64,000 bases of DNA from Rhodomicrobium lacus (GCF_003992725.1 NZ_RZNF01000007.1:248001-312000), one strand, 5' to 3'. Shown: positions 36,297 to 46,817, counted from the first letter of the stretch. Notes: generated from the letters alone by a model not told the origin. Numbers and translations: made by a program.

Positions 36297-36950
36297 TTAA
36301 CCCCCGATGCGCGGCTGCGAGCGATTGCGGAAGAAAATTGTCAGCGCCATGCCGACGAAGAACCCGCCGATATGCGCCATGTAGGCGACGCCGCCCTGCT
36401 CGCCCGATTTGCCGAGTTCGCCCGCGAAGCTGAGAAGTTGCAGCCCGATCCAGAAGCCGATGGCGATGATCGAAGGCACGAGGATGACGCCCGCCTGCGT
36501 CAGGAGTCGCACGCGCCCGCCCGGAAACATCATCACATAGGCTCCGAGCACGCCGGCGATGGCGCCCGACGCGCCGAGGTTCGGCACGCTGGAGCCCGGG
36601 ATCAGAAACGCCTGCGCCGCCATCGCCGCCACGCCGGACAGAAGGTAGAAGATGAGAAACGGCACATGGCCGAAATTGTCTTCGACATTGTCGCCGAAGG
36701 TCCAGAGATAGACCATGTTGCCGATCAGGTGCATCCAGCCGCCATGCATGAACATGGAGGTGAGGACGGTAACGCCCTCGGAAAGCGGCGCGGCGAAGAA
36801 TTCCTTCGGGATGAACGCCCATTGCTTGATGAAAGGCTCGCCCCGGCTCAGTTCGAGGCCGAAAACGGCGATGTTGATCAGGATCAGCGCATAGGTCACG
36901 AATGGCGTTGAGGCGTCGCCGGTTTCGTCGTCCCCGATAGGAAAAACCAT
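36297..36950 (-). CDS. Rhomboid family intramembrane serine protease
   Basis: This 217-residue protein has six or more membrane spans. Catalytic Ser is in LGASGAIAG, catalytic His in YMAHIGGFFVGM, and the oxyanion-region motif is MFMHGGWMHLIGNMVYLWTFGD. Rhomboids cut within membrane helices; the substrate here is unknown. It ends 32 bases from the converging ldhA-like gene and its start faces the intergenic space before the RuBisCO-like gene's end. Confidence 0.92.
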   Translation of the reverse strand: MVFPIGDDETGDASTPFVTYALILINIAVFGLELSRGEPFIKQWAFIPKEFFAAPLSEGVTVLTSMFMHGGWMHLIGNMVYLWTFGDNVEDNFGHVPFLIFYLLSGVAAMAAQAFLIPGSSVPNLGASGAIAGVLGAYVMMFPGGRVRLLTQAGVILVPSIIAIGFWIGLQLLSFAGELGKSGEQGGVAYMAHIGGFFVGMALTIFFRNRSQPRIGG

Positions 36951-37111
36951 GACTGTTCACATCTGAAACGCACTATGGCCGCTGCGCCGATCATACACGA
37001 ATTGCCGGCATGCGAGAATTTGCCGAAGTGTGTTCAGCCGCAGCCGTTTCGGATGACCGGCGCCACAACGCTTCTCCGTTTCGCCATCTCCATGACGGCG
37101 TCGGGGAGACA

Positions 37112-38410
37112 CTATTTGCCGCCAAAAGCCGCGAGCGCTGCCTTCAGTTCGGCATGCTCGCCCGCCGCATCGGCCACGGGCACGCCCGCCGCTATCGCGT
37201 CCCACGCCTGACGCAGGCTCGCCGCGCCGCCCTTCGGCCCCATCGGATGGCCGAACACGCCGCGACCGGGCACGAAGCCGAAATCCACCGTGCCGAGCTT
37301 GCGATACACGCCTTCAAGCGTCGCCGCGCTGTCGCTGCCGCCGGGCACGGGCAGCGCGGGTTTTATCGCACCCATCGGTTCGAGGCAGGCGCGCACGCAG
37401 TCGAGCACCTCGCTTTCAGGCATCATCATGCGCGCGCCGAAACCCGGCATGATCACCACGTCGAAGCCCGCGAGCCGCTGCAACCGTGTGAACACGCGGC
37501 TGTGCACGCCGTATTGCGGCAGGCGCGCGAAGGCTGCGATGAACGGGAAATGGGCAATCAGCGGCACGCGCGCGTGCTTCCGCAACATGCGCACGCCGGA
37601 AAGGCCGACCGGCAGCGCGTTCACGAGCAGCGTGTTCGCCCCGCGCGCGACGGCGAGGTCGTGAAGTTCCACCAGCCGGTCCACCTCGTCGGTGATGTTG
37701 GCGAGGTACATCTTCGGCACGCCGGTCTCGCGCTCGGCCCGCTCGCGCGCGGCGCCCAGCAGCGCGGCGCGGTCGGCCAGCGGACACCAGTCGACATCCG
37801 CCAGCATCTCGTCGTCCTTGGCGATGTCGAGGCCGCCGAGCCACGCCTGATAGGCGAGTTCCGCGAACGGCTCCGGCGGCAGTCCGATGTTCGGCTTGAT
37901 GACGCCGAAGAAGATGGGCCGGTCGAAGGCCTGCAATTGCTCGCGAAGACCCGCGATGCCGAATTGCGGGCCCTGAAAGTCCGCGAGGTAGCTCGCCGGA
38001 AAGCGGATGTCTTCGAGCCGGATCAACGGGATGCCGGGCGAGAAGAACACGCCCTCGCCGAGCACGGCGGAGACAAGATTCGGGATCTTCGGGCCGAAAT
38101 TGCCGTGCGGGTGCGCAATGGTGGCGCGGCAGGCGTAGACCTCGCCCTTGGGCGCGTGTTCGATCTGAATGGAGAAGCCGCCGGGGCGAGGCGTCGCGTC
38201 GAGCTCCAGCACCTTCGCGGCAAAGCGCGGGCGGAAATCCTCGTCCACCCCGACGCGCCGCCATTGCGCCGTCGATTGCTCGGAGCAGAGATGCGCCGCC
38301 GCCTCGCGCGGATCGCCCGCGCATTCAAAGGTGAAGTCGAGTTCGATATAGGCTTCCGCGTCAAGCTCGCCTCGACGGGCGTAAAAGCCCTGAATGTCGT
38401 CCGGCGTCAC
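37112..38410 (-). CDS. RuBisCO-like protein, form IV 'photo' type
   Basis: The 432-residue protein closely follows the RuBisCO-like protein of green sulfur bacteria: [10 protein letters not shown]-type [64 protein letters not shown] and [16 protein letters not shown]. The carbamylated Lys and metal ligands are kept (KDDE), but the loop-6 Lys is missing ([11 protein letters not shown]) and the Ser-Gly-Gly of phosphate binding is PGGSD, so it cannot fix CO2. Relatives take part in sulfur metabolism or isomerase/enolase-like reactions. I place the start at GTG 38410, overlapping the upstream stop as GTGA; the longer frame to 38491 lies inside that gene. Confidence 0.93.
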   Translation of the reverse strand: MTPDDIQGFYARRGELDAEAYIELDFTFECAGDPREAAAHLCSEQSTAQWRRVGVDEDFRPRFAAKVLELDATPRPGGFSIQIEHAPKGEVYACRATIAHPHGNFGPKIPNLVSAVLGEGVFFSPGIPLIRLEDIRFPASYLADFQGPQFGIAGLREQLQAFDRPIFFGVIKPNIGLPPEPFAELAYQAWLGGLDIAKDDEMLADVDWCPLADRAALLGAARERAERETGVPKMYLANITDEVDRLVELHDLAVARGANTLLVNALPVGLSGVRMLRKHARVPLIAHFPFIAAFARLPQYGVHSRVFTRLQRLAGFDVVIMPGFGARMMMPESEVLDCVRACLEPMGAIKPALPVPGGSDSAATLEGVYRKLGTVDFGFVPGRGVFGHPMGPKGGAASLRQAWDAIAAGVPVADAAGEHAELKAALAAFGGK

Positions 38411-38838
38411 GCCGTCTCTCCCATGAATTGCAGATGGATGGTGCGCTTCTCGCGCGGGCCGTCGAGTTCGACGAAGAAAATGGCTTGCCACTGACCGAAG
38501 ACGAGCGCGCCATCTGCCACCGGCACCGTCTCCGTCTCCGTCATGAACAGGCCGAGCAGATGAGAATGCGCGTTATCGCGGCCGTCGATCGCGACATCAT
38601 TGTGACGGTAGTTGCCGTCGCGCGCCACGAACCGCTTGAGGAACGTGATCATGTCGAGCTGAAGCTGAGGCTCGCTCTCGTTCACGTTCACGCGTGCGGT
38701 CGTGTGCAGCGACGTGATCGAGACGAGGCCATTCTTCGCGCCGATGGAAGCGACCCATTTGCGGATCTCGTCGGTGATGTCGATGAACTCGATCGGCTCG
38801 ATCGTGGCGAGTTCGATCCGGTGCGTCAGGATTGTCAT
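38407..38838 (-). CDS. YjbQ family protein (UPF0047)
   Basis: The 143-residue beta-rich protein has the family motifs [31 protein letters not shown] and [18 protein letters not shown]. YjbQ proteins have been linked to secondary thiamine-phosphate synthase activity, but the native role is uncertain. Its stop codon overlaps the GTG start of the RuBisCO-like gene, so the two are made together. Confidence 0.9.
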   Translation of the reverse strand: MTILTHRIELATIEPIEFIDITDEIRKWVASIGAKNGLVSITSLHTTARVNVNESEPQLQLDMITFLKRFVARDGNYRHNDVAIDGRDNAHSHLLGLFMTETETVPVADGALVFGQWQAIFFVELDGPREKRTIHLQFMGETA

Positions 38839-38976
38839 GAAGCCTCGCGGGACGGGTGCGCGCGAATGTTAGCCCGCGCGCTCGCGCGAAGCAACGCGCC
38901 AGGGGAAGCGGCACGGAACACATCGGGGTGTACGGGATTCTCAGTGCGGGATGGCAAAGCCGCAAGAGAGGGTATC

Positions 38977-39639
38977 ATGCATCGAGTGATCGTGTTGGCG
39001 GCGTTGGGTCTGGGTGCGGCGGCAGTCGCGGCCGTCGTCGCCGGTCCCGCAATGAGCCGCGTGGAGCAGCCGGACTTTCGCATCGAGAAGCAGGATGGCG
39101 CGGTTGAAGTTCGCGCCTACGGGCCGTTGATTGCGGCTGAGGCGGAGGTGAGGGGCCCGCGCCGTGAGGCCATAAACGAGGGCTTCCGGCTGATCGCGGC
39201 TTACATTTTCGGCGCCAACCAGCCGAAAGCGAAGATCGAGATGACCGCACCGGTGGAGCAGCAGAAGCAGAAGATCGCCATGACGGCCCCGGTCACCCAG
39301 CAGGGCGGGAGCGCGCGCGACGGGGACGGGCGGGAGAGCTGGACGGTCCGCTTCATCATGCCGAAGGCCTGGACGATGGAAACGCTGCCCGCGCCGTCCG
39401 ATCCGCGCGTCCGGCTGGAGCCGATCCCGCCGCGACGTTTTCTCGCGATCCGCTTTTCCGGCTTCGCGGGCGACGACGCCATTCGGGAGAAGACCGACGA
39501 GCTTCGCCGCTATGCCGAGACGCATGGCCTTGCGATCAGGGGCGAGCCGGTGCTGGCGTTTTACAATCCGCCGTGGACGCTGCCCTTCATGCGCCGCAAC
39601 GAAGTGATGTTCGAGCTTGCGAACGGCGCGACGGGTTAG
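38977..39639 (+). CDS. SOUL-family heme-binding protein
   Basis: The 220-residue protein has a hydrophobic N-terminal segment (VIVLAALGLGAAAVAAVVAG), which is a signal peptide or anchor. The SOUL domain follows: FRIEKQDGAVEVRAYGP, then IFGANQPKAKIEMTAPV, QKIAMTAPVTQQ, the KAWTMETLPAPSDPRVRL region and a C-terminal YNPPWTLPFMRRNEV. SOUL proteins bind heme or tetrapyrroles in animals; the bacterial role is unknown. The ATG at 38977 has GAGAGGGT upstream. Confidence 0.88.
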   Translation: MHRVIVLAALGLGAAAVAAVVAGPAMSRVEQPDFRIEKQDGAVEVRAYGPLIAAEAEVRGPRREAINEGFRLIAAYIFGANQPKAKIEMTAPVEQQKQKIAMTAPVTQQGGSARDGDGRESWTVRFIMPKAWTMETLPAPSDPRVRLEPIPPRRFLAIRFSGFAGDDAIREKTDELRRYAETHGLAIRGEPVLAFYNPPWTLPFMRRNEVMFELANGATG

Positions 39640-39675
39640 AACGCCGGGAAGCCAAGCGCAAAGGCGGACACGGAA

Positions 39676-39697
39676 AGGGCCGGTTCTGCCCGGCCCT
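39676..39697. terminator. Hairpin between two converging genes
   Basis: An 8-bp perfect stem, AGGGCCGG / CCGGCCCT, with loop TTCTGC lies between the SOUL gene (plus) and dxs (minus). A short T stretch (CATTTAG) on the plus side makes it a plausible shared terminator. Confidence 0.6.
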
Positions 39698-39740
39698 CAT
39701 TTAGATGATTGCGATGTGATGGGCGAACGCCCGCGCAGCC

Positions 39741-41672
39741 TTAAGCCCGCTCGTCCACGATGATCGCCGACGACGTGCCAAGCGCCGCCACGACCGCGCC
39801 CACGATGCCGCTGGCATTCAGCCCCGCCGCCTCGTACATCGCTTCCGGCTTGCCGTGGTCGATATACCTGTCGGGGAGCGTCAGCGGGCGCACCTTGAGG
39901 CCGTGATCGAGCAGACCGTCGCGGGCGAGGAATTCGAGCACCTGCGAGCCGAACCCGCCACACGAGCCCTCCTCCACTGTGATGAGAACCTCGTGATGGC
40001 GCGCAAGCTGGCGGATGAGATCGAGATCGAGCGGCTTCGCGAAGCGCGCATCCGCAACCGTGGTCGAGAGACCCATCGCGGCGAGCTTGTCCGCCGCCTT
40101 CAGGCTTTCATGCAGGCGCGTGCCGAGAGAGAGGATCGCAACCGTCGATCCTTCGCGCACGACGCGTCCCTTGCCGAGCGGCAGCACCGAGCCTTGCGCC
40201 GGCATCTCGACGCCATAGCCTTCGCCGCGCGGATAGCGGATCGCGCTCGGCCGGTCGTTGATGGCGACCGAGGTCGTGACCATGTGCTTCAGTTCCGCCT
40301 CGTCCGACGGCGCCATGACCACGAAGTCGGGCAGGCAGCATAGGAAAGCGAGGTCGAACGTGCCCGCGTGAGTCGCGCCATCGGCACCGACGAGGCCCGC
40401 GCGGTCCAGCGCGAAGCGCACCGGCAGGTGCTGCACGGAAACGTCGTGGATGAGCTGGTCGTAACCGCGCTGCAGGAAGGTCGAGTAGATCGCGCAGAAC
40501 GGCTTCAGCCCTTCGGTCGCCATGCCCGCAGCGAACGTAACCGCGTGCTGCTCGGCGATGCCGACGTCGAAGGTGCGCTCGGGAAATTCCTTCTCGAAAA
40601 GGTCGAGGCCCGTGCCCGACGGCATCGCCGCGGAGATGGCCACGATGGTGTCGTCCTTGCGGGCTTCTTCGATCAGGCTCTCGGCGAAAACCTTCGTGTA
40701 GCTCGGCGCGCTCGCCTTGACCTTGTCCTGAGCGCCCGTGATGACGTTGAACTTCGTCACGCCGTGGTACTTGTCCGGCGCCTTCTCGGCCGGCTCGTAA
40801 CCCTTGCCCTTCTGCGTCACGCAATGAATCAGCACGGGGCCCTTGTGCGCGGAGTCGCGAACATTGCGCAGCACGGGCAGCAGGATGTCGAGGTCGTGGC
40901 CGTCGATCGGGCCGACGTAATAGATGCCAAGCTCCTCGAACAACGAACCGCCCGTAAACAGGTGGCGCGTGAATTCCTCCGCGCGGGCCGCACGGCGCTC
41001 CCAGATTTTGGGCAGGCGCTGAGCCATGTTCTTGGCGATGTCTCGCACCTTGAGGAAGGTTTCGGACGAGTGCATCCGCGCGAGATAGTTTGAGAGCGCG
41101 CCCACCGGCGGCGCAATCGACATGTCGTTGTCGTTCAGAATGATGATGAGCCGCGCGTCCATCGCGCCCGCGTTATTCATGGCTTCGTAGGCCATGCCCG
41201 CGCTCATGGAGCCGTCTCCGATGACGGCGATGACGTTGCGACCGCCATCCTCGCCTTTCAGATCGCTCGCGACAGCCATGCCGAGACCGGCCGAGATGGA
41301 GGTGGACGAATGGCCGGCTCCAAAGGGATCGTATTCGCTTTCCGAGCGCTTGGTGAAGCCTGACAGGCCCCCCGGCTGGCGAAGCGTGCGGATACGGTCG
41401 CGGCGGCCCGTCAGGATCTTGTGCGGATAAGCCTGGTGACCGACATCCCAGATGAGGCGGTCGTGCGGCGTATCGAAGAGATAATGAATCGCAACCGTCA
41501 GCTCGACAACGCCAAGTCCAGCGCCCAGATGCCCACCCGTCACCGAAACAGCATCGATCAGTTCGGTGCGGAGTTCATCCGCGACCTGCTGAAGTTGATC
41601 GGCATCTAGTTGACGAAGGTCCTGCGGAAACTTGATCTTGTCAAGGAGCGGGGTACGGTTGCTGATTGTCAC
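39741..41672 (-). CDS. dxs: 1-deoxy-D-xylulose-5-phosphate synthase
   Basis: The thiamine-diphosphate enzyme condenses pyruvate and glyceraldehyde-3-phosphate, the first step of the MEP isoprenoid pathway (also feeding carotenoids and quinones). It has 643 residues. The ThDP motif is [18 protein letters not shown]. The N-terminal [19 protein letters not shown] and the catalytic-Glu segment [19 protein letters not shown] are complete, as is [10 protein letters not shown]. An exonuclease VII small-subunit gene lies upstream, the usual alphaproteobacterial order. Confidence 0.97.
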   Translation of the reverse strand: MTISNRTPLLDKIKFPQDLRQLDADQLQQVADELRTELIDAVSVTGGHLGAGLGVVELTVAIHYLFDTPHDRLIWDVGHQAYPHKILTGRRDRIRTLRQPGGLSGFTKRSESEYDPFGAGHSSTSISAGLGMAVASDLKGEDGGRNVIAVIGDGSMSAGMAYEAMNNAGAMDARLIIILNDNDMSIAPPVGALSNYLARMHSSETFLKVRDIAKNMAQRLPKIWERRAARAEEFTRHLFTGGSLFEELGIYYVGPIDGHDLDILLPVLRNVRDSAHKGPVLIHCVTQKGKGYEPAEKAPDKYHGVTKFNVITGAQDKVKASAPSYTKVFAESLIEEARKDDTIVAISAAMPSGTGLDLFEKEFPERTFDVGIAEQHAVTFAAGMATEGLKPFCAIYSTFLQRGYDQLIHDVSVQHLPVRFALDRAGLVGADGATHAGTFDLAFLCCLPDFVVMAPSDEAELKHMVTTSVAINDRPSAIRYPRGEGYGVEMPAQGSVLPLGKGRVVREGSTVAILSLGTRLHESLKAADKLAAMGLSTTVADARFAKPLDLDLIRQLARHHEVLITVEEGSCGGFGSQVLEFLARDGLLDHGLKVRPLTLPDRYIDHGKPEAMYEAAGLNASGIVGAVVAALGTSSAIIVDERA

Positions 41673-41929
41673 TTAAACACTTCCTTCAGAGTCCTTGGCC
41701 CGGTAACGTATGCCGTTTGGGCCACAAAGCCACGCAATTTTTCGTCGCAATTATGGAAGCTGGCGTCATAATTGCTCCGATGCAACACGGCAACAGAATT
41801 GCGCATTCAATATGCCGGGACGTATTTTGCTTTTTTGTTTAAAATCGCGTCACTCATGCGAAAAATTTACCGGCCGCCACGATGCATAACGAAAAGCTGT
41901 TTTCATGCCAGCATGATGCCTCTGCGGCA

Positions 41930-42223
41930 TTAAACCTCGGAATCCAAAGGCGCGGTACCCGTCGGCTGCCCCTGGGCGCCAAGCGTGATGCGCTCCACCT
42001 TCATCTCGGCGCGCCTCAGGAGCTGGTCGCAATGCGCGCGCAGCGCCTCGCCGCGTTCATAGATGTCGATCGATTGCTCCAGTTCCACATCGCCCCGCTC
42101 AAGACGGGTCACGATCTGTTCGAGTTCCTTCAAGGCAGCCTCGAAGCTCATGGCCTTGATGTCTGCAAAGGCGGGGCGGGTTGCTTCCGTCTGAGCCGAA
42201 GCCGGTTCACCTGGCATTGCCAT
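41930..42223 (-). CDS. xseB: Exodeoxyribonuclease VII small subunit
   Basis: The 97-residue protein has the XseB core [39 protein letters not shown], a helical hairpin that binds XseA. It begins three bases after the stop of the histone-deacetylase-family gene and lies upstream of dxs with about 250 bases of AT-rich spacer that probably contains the dxs promoter. Confidence 0.95.
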   Translation of the reverse strand: MAMPGEPASAQTEATRPAFADIKAMSFEAALKELEQIVTRLERGDVELEQSIDIYERGEALRAHCDQLLRRAEMKVERITLGAQGQPTGTAPLDSEV

Positions 42224-42226
42224 TCC

Positions 42227-43162
42227 TCAAAACGATTCCAGCAGTATCTTGACATGCGCCGCGGCAGATTGGCCGAGCGCGGAAAGATCGTATCCCCCTT
42301 CGAGAACCGAAACGACCCGTCCGCCGCACCGTTCCCGCGCCACGTCCACAAGTTTACGTGTCACCCAGGCGTAATCGGCTTCGGTAAGGTTCAGGTTTCC
42401 CAGGGGATCGGAGCGATGGGCATCGAAACCCGCCGAAATGATGACGAGGTCGGGAGAGAACCGGCTCAACGAAGGCAACACGACGGACTCGAACGCTTCG
42501 CGGAATTCGTCGCTTCCGTCACCGGCGCGAAGCGGCGCATTGCAGATGTTTTCCGCTTCCCCGCGCTCGGTGATGCCGCCCGTACCGGGAAACAGCGGCA
42601 TCTGATGCGTCGAGGCATAGAACATGTCGGCGTGTTTCCAAAAGATCGCCTGTGTGCCGTTGCCATGATGAACGTCGAAGTCGACCACCGCGACGCGTTC
42701 CGCGCCGTGCACGGCCTTCGCGTGGAAGGCCGCCACAGCCGCGTTATTGAAAAGGCAGAAGCCCATGGCCTTCGCGATCTCGGCGTGATGACCGGGCGGC
42801 CGCGCGAGACAGAATGCGTTCGTGGCGCGCTTCTGCATCACCTCATCCACGGCATAAACAGCCGCCCCCGCCGAGCGAAGCGCAGCCTCCCAGCTTCCCG
42901 GCGAAAGCATCGTGTCGCCGTCGTCGAGCGGCACGAGTTCCGTCTTCGGCTGGTGCGTTTCGAGGAAGTCGAAATACGCGCGCGGGTGGCAGCGCACGAT
43001 CTGCTCGGGCGTGGCAAGCGGAGCTTCGACCGTCAACAGATCCTGAAACGAGGGGTGCGAAAGCGCCCGCTCGATGGAACGGATGCGATCGGCTCGCTCC
43101 GGGTGCCACTCCCCCGTGTCGTGTTGGAGGAAAGAGCTATGCGTGACGAGAAGAGTGGACAT
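42227..43162 (-). CDS. Histone deacetylase family (class II-like) metal-dependent deacetylase
   Basis: The 311-residue protein has the zinc-site and catalytic motifs of the arginase/deacetylase fold: RPPGHHAEIAKAMGFCLFNN (tandem His), VVDFDVHHGNGTQ (Asp/His ligands), FPGTGG and ISAGFDAHRSDPLG (Asp ligand). Bacterial members act on acetylated polyamines or small acetyl-amides. It starts at MSTLLVTHSSF and is followed by xseB after three bases. Confidence 0.93.
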   Translation of the reverse strand: MSTLLVTHSSFLQHDTGEWHPERADRIRSIERALSHPSFQDLLTVEAPLATPEQIVRCHPRAYFDFLETHQPKTELVPLDDGDTMLSPGSWEAALRSAGAAVYAVDEVMQKRATNAFCLARPPGHHAEIAKAMGFCLFNNAAVAAFHAKAVHGAERVAVVDFDVHHGNGTQAIFWKHADMFYASTHQMPLFPGTGGITERGEAENICNAPLRAGDGSDEFREAFESVVLPSLSRFSPDLVIISAGFDAHRSDPLGNLNLTEADYAWVTRKLVDVARERCGGRVVSVLEGGYDLSALGQSAAAHVKILLESF

Positions 43163-43172
43163 GGCCTTCGGG

Positions 43173-44051
43173 TCAACCGGGGTTCTTGCCGACTAGCGCC
43201 TTCAGCGAGACAGGCGGCACGCTGTCTTCGGGTATAAAGAAGTCCGGCGCAAGGTCTTCGCTCGGGTCGATGCGATAATGATCGAATTCTCGCTTGCCGT
43301 TCTCCCACAGCAGAGTGTCATCGATGCAGAAATTTCCGGTGAACTCGCGCGACGGCTTCGTCAGGATGAGACACGCGGCGTCGGCAAGGATGTCTGCCTT
43401 GCGGCTCGCGCGGATTAGCCTGTCCCCGCCGAGGAGATTGGCTACGGCGGCGGTGGCGATGGTTGTTCTGGGCCACAGCGCGTTGACAGCGATCCCCTCG
43501 CGCTTCAGTTCCTCGGCAAGTCCCAGCACGTAAAGGCTCATGTTGTATTTGGCGACAGTGTAAGCCACATGCCCGCCGAACCAGCGCGGGTTCAGGTCGA
43601 GCGGCGGCGATAGCATGAGAATGTGCGGGTTCTCTGCCTTTTTCAGATAGGGAATCGCGGTCTTCGAGACGAGAAACGTCCCGCGCCCGTTGATCTGGTG
43701 CATGAGGTCGTAGCGCTTCATGTCCGTCTGCTCGGTCGGCGTCAGGCTGATGGCGCTCGCGTTGTTGATGACGACGTCGATGCCGCCGAAGTGCTTGGCG
43801 GCCTGATCGATGGCGGCCTGCACCTGATCTTCATGCCGGATATCGCACTGGATCGGCAGGGCCTTGCCGCCCGCATGCTCGATCTCGGCGGCGGCGGTGA
43901 AGATCGTGCCGGGGAGCTTCGGATGCGGATCGGAGGTCTTGGCTGCGATGACGATATTCGCGCCGTCCTTCGCAGCGCGAAGCGCAATCGCGAGCCCGAT
44001 GCCGCGGCTGCCGCCGGTGATGAAGAGGGTTTTCTTCGTGAGCGTTCCCAT
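43173..44051 (-). CDS. Short-chain dehydrogenase/reductase (HSDL2-like)
   Basis: The 292-residue SDR carries the cofactor motif TGGSRGIGLAIALRAAKDG, NNASAI, the catalytic Ser region ILMLSPPLDL and Y-x3-K in AYTVAKYNMS. The segment KTSDPHPKLPGTIFTAAAEIE is characteristic of the hydroxysteroid dehydrogenase-like 2 group. The C-terminus is extended (FFIPEDSVPPVSLKALVG). Its stop lies ten bases from the start of the deacetylase gene, so they are probably co-transcribed. Confidence 0.9.
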   Translation of the reverse strand: MGTLTKKTLFITGGSRGIGLAIALRAAKDGANIVIAAKTSDPHPKLPGTIFTAAAEIEHAGGKALPIQCDIRHEDQVQAAIDQAAKHFGGIDVVINNASAISLTPTEQTDMKRYDLMHQINGRGTFLVSKTAIPYLKKAENPHILMLSPPLDLNPRWFGGHVAYTVAKYNMSLYVLGLAEELKREGIAVNALWPRTTIATAAVANLLGGDRLIRASRKADILADAACLILTKPSREFTGNFCIDDTLLWENGKREFDHYRIDPSEDLAPDFFIPEDSVPPVSLKALVGKNPG

Positions 44052-44139
44052 GACGTGTGCCTGTGTTTATCGTTCTTGTATCATGATGGATATTTCACCA
44101 CCTGCCGCGCTCTTTGCAACGGGCGGGCGAATGCTTCAT

Positions 44140-44889
44140 TCACCGCGCGCTCTTCTGCAAAAACGCCAGGAACGCCTCCCTCGCCTCATCCGATCTCACG
44201 CGCTCCAGAAAAAGTGCGCCTTCCTCCCGCATGCGTGTCTTGAGCGGCGCGGGGTCGCCGCGAAGCAGCCGTTTCGCGATACGCACGGCTTCGCGGGGCT
44301 TCCGGGCGATTGCCTCGGCGGATGCGCGCGCGGCGGCTTCGAGTTCTTCCGCTGCGACGACATGATTGACGAGGCCCGCTTCCCTGGCCCGCTCCGCGCT
44401 GAACGGCACGCCCGCAACGAGGAGTTCGAAAGCGCGTGCGTGTCCCATGGTGTGCGGACCGAGCAGGCTCGATCCGGCCTCCGGCAGAAGCCCGAGGTCG
44501 GTGAACGGTGTGTGGAACGTCGCGCGCGCGCTCGCGAAAACGAGATCGCAATGGAACATCAATGTCGTGCCGATACCGATGGCCGGGCCGTCGACGGCCG
44601 CGAGCAGCGGCTTGTCGTGTTCCGCGAGCGCCTCGATCAGCGCGTAGGCCGCGAGCATGCCTCCGCCCTGACTCGCGGCGAGGAAGTCGGCCATGTCATT
44701 GCCGGCACAGAAGATGCCCGGGTGGCCGAGCAGGAGCGTCGCGCCGACATCGGCGTCTTCCCGCGCCGATTTGAGAGCATCGCCGAGCGCGGCATACATC
44801 GCCGACGTGAGCGCGTTCTTCTTTTCCGGGCGATTGAAGCGAACGATCTGGACCGGGCCGTCGCGTGCGACAGTCACATGCTCTGACAT
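44140..44889 (-). CDS. Enoyl-CoA hydratase/isomerase family protein
   Basis: The 249-residue crotonase has FNRPEKKNALTSAMYAALGDAL at the start, the oxyanion segment GIFCAGNDMADF and VDGPAIGIGTTLMFHCDLVFA. The catalytic region FTDLGLLPEAGSS retains one of the two Glu of hydratases (PEAGSS), so isomerase or hydratase action is possible. The ATG at 44889 (MSEHVTV) is used. It lies four bases after the acyl-CoA dehydrogenase gene in the same direction. Confidence 0.9.
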   Translation of the reverse strand: MSEHVTVARDGPVQIVRFNRPEKKNALTSAMYAALGDALKSAREDADVGATLLLGHPGIFCAGNDMADFLAASQGGGMLAAYALIEALAEHDKPLLAAVDGPAIGIGTTLMFHCDLVFASARATFHTPFTDLGLLPEAGSSLLGPHTMGHARAFELLVAGVPFSAERAREAGLVNHVVAAEELEAAARASAEAIARKPREAVRIAKRLLRGDPAPLKTRMREEGALFLERVRSDEAREAFLAFLQKSAR

Positions 44890-44893
44890 CGGC

Positions 44894-46684
44894 CTAGCGC
44901 TCCCCAAGCACTGCGCCGCCGCGCGCTACCGTTTCATGTGCGTGGATGACAGCATGTTTCAATCCACCTGTTTCGCCCATCAGACTTTCGGCGAAGTGCC
45001 GCGCTTCGAGGACGACGGCCTCGGCGTTGCGTCCGTGGCTTTCGGCGCCGCGTGTCGCCGCCAGCGCGCCTTTGGCGAGCAGTGCACCGCCCGCCGCGAA
45101 GCCGAACAGGCGCTGGAACGACGTCGCGCCCGCGAGCGCGGCGGCGCGGTTCTCTGCGAGTTGGCGCGAAAGCCATGCGCCTGTTTCTTCGAGCGCGGAA
45201 AGGCTCTCCCAAAGACATTCGCCTGTGTGGCCGAGCGCGCTCTCGTTCGAGGCGGCAACCCCGCGTGCCGTCTCTTTGAGCCCCGAGAGGAAGTCGCGGA
45301 AGGTTTCGCCGCCCGCGAGCGGGAGTTTGCGCGTGACGAGGTCGATGGCCTGAATGCCGTTCGTGCCTTCGTAGATCGGCGCGATGCGGGCGTCGCGATA
45401 GTGCTGCGCCGCGCCCGTCTCCTCGATGAAGCCCATGCCGCCATGGACCTGAATGCCTTCGGATGCCGTTTCGACGCCGAAATCCGTAGAGACCGCTTTC
45501 GCAATGGGGGTCAGCAGCGCGGCTTCGTTAGCCGCACGTTTCCTGGCGGTCGCGTCCGCCGCGCCGTGGCTGATGTCGATGGCGACCGAGGTCGTGTAGG
45601 CGATGGCGCGGGCTGCGGAGGTTTTCGCCTTCATGTTGAGCAGCATGCGCGCAACATCGGGATGATCGATGATGGCGACGGACTGATCCGCCGCGCCGCC
45701 CTCGGCAGCGCCCTGCCTGCGGTCGCGCGCATAATCGAGCGCCTGCTGGAACGCGCGCTCGCCGATGCCGACGCCCTGGATGCCGACACCGAGCCGCGCC
45801 TCGTTCATCATGGTGAACATGGCCTTCAGGCCGCCATTCGGCTCGCCGACGAGCCAGCCAGTGGCGCCGCCCCGGTCGCCGAAGTTCATGACGCAGGTGG
45901 GGCTGCCGTGAATGCCGAGCTTGTGTTCGAGTTTCGCGGCGACGACATCGTTGCGCTCGCCGGGCGACCCGTCCGCGTTCGGAATGAATTTCGGCACGAC
46001 GAAAAGCGAAATGCCCTTGGTGCCGAAAGGCGCGTCCGGCAGGCGCGCGAGCACGAGATGAATGATATTATCCGTCATCGGATGCTCGCCGTAGGTGATG
46101 AAGATCTTCGTGCCGGTGAGCTTGTAGGTGCCGTCGCCTGCCGGCACGGCGCGTGTCTTCAGAAAGCGCAGGTCGGATCCCGCCTGCGGCTCCGTAAGCT
46201 GCATGGAACCGGTCCATTCGCCAGAGATGAGCTTCGGCAGGTATTGCGTCTGAAGCGCGGGCGCGCCGTGCGCAATGAGCGCGTGAACGCCCGCCTGCGT
46301 GAGCAGCGGATTGAGGCCGAACGCCATGTTGGCGCCGTGCCACATCTCCGCGACCGCCATGCCGAGTGAGACGGGAAGTCCCTGGCCTCCATGCTCTTTC
46401 GGCGCGGTGAAGCTGCCCCAGCCGGCCTCCACCCACTTCGCGTAGGCGTCCGCGAAGCCTTCGGGCATCACCACCCGGCCATCCACGAGCCGCGCGCCCT
46501 GTGTGTCGCCCGCGCGGTTGATCGGCGCCAGCTCCTCGTTCGCGAACCGCGCCGCTTCTTCGAGGATGGCTCGCGCCGTGTCCCAGTCGAGGTCTTCATA
46601 AAGCGCATCATCGATCAGCCGGGAAAACCCGGCGATGTGGTCGAGCGTGAACGCGATGTCCGCGACGGGGACGCGATAGGTCAT
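44894..46684 (-). CDS. Acyl-CoA dehydrogenase (DmdC-like, long form)
   Basis: An FAD-dependent dehydrogenase of 596 residues, longer than the ordinary 380-residue type because of N- and C-terminal extensions. The FAD-contact motif is MQLTEPQAGSDLRFLKTRA, then TGTKIFITYGEH, and the C-terminal signature YRDARIAPIYEGTNGIQAIDL. The ATG at 46684 follows GGAGG. With the neighbouring hydratase it forms a beta-oxidation-like pair; the acyl substrate is unknown. Confidence 0.93.
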   Translation of the reverse strand: MTYRVPVADIAFTLDHIAGFSRLIDDALYEDLDWDTARAILEEAARFANEELAPINRAGDTQGARLVDGRVVMPEGFADAYAKWVEAGWGSFTAPKEHGGQGLPVSLGMAVAEMWHGANMAFGLNPLLTQAGVHALIAHGAPALQTQYLPKLISGEWTGSMQLTEPQAGSDLRFLKTRAVPAGDGTYKLTGTKIFITYGEHPMTDNIIHLVLARLPDAPFGTKGISLFVVPKFIPNADGSPGERNDVVAAKLEHKLGIHGSPTCVMNFGDRGGATGWLVGEPNGGLKAMFTMMNEARLGVGIQGVGIGERAFQQALDYARDRRQGAAEGGAADQSVAIIDHPDVARMLLNMKAKTSAARAIAYTTSVAIDISHGAADATARKRAANEAALLTPIAKAVSTDFGVETASEGIQVHGGMGFIEETGAAQHYRDARIAPIYEGTNGIQAIDLVTRKLPLAGGETFRDFLSGLKETARGVAASNESALGHTGECLWESLSALEETGAWLSRQLAENRAAALAGATSFQRLFGFAAGGALLAKGALAATRGAESHGRNAEAVVLEARHFAESLMGETGGLKHAVIHAHETVARGGAVLGER

Positions 46685-46817
46685 GGAGCCTCCAGGCTGG
46701 AAAGTCGGGGTCCGCACGCCCATTCGTTTTTGCTGTTTTCCATGGGGTGCAAGATGAATACCTTAATCGGAAAAGCACTCTCATTAAACAGATTTGCTCC
46801 CGAAGAAGGTAACACTG

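Noticed and set aside
37112-38410. Genuine CO2-fixing RuBisCO
   Set aside because: The loop-6 Lys and the phosphate-site Ser-Gly-Gly are absent; the sequence follows the form IV RuBisCO-like proteins.
37010-38494. 494-residue plus-strand frame over the RuBisCO-like gene
   Set aside because: It is an antisense shadow; the minus strand carries the family motifs.
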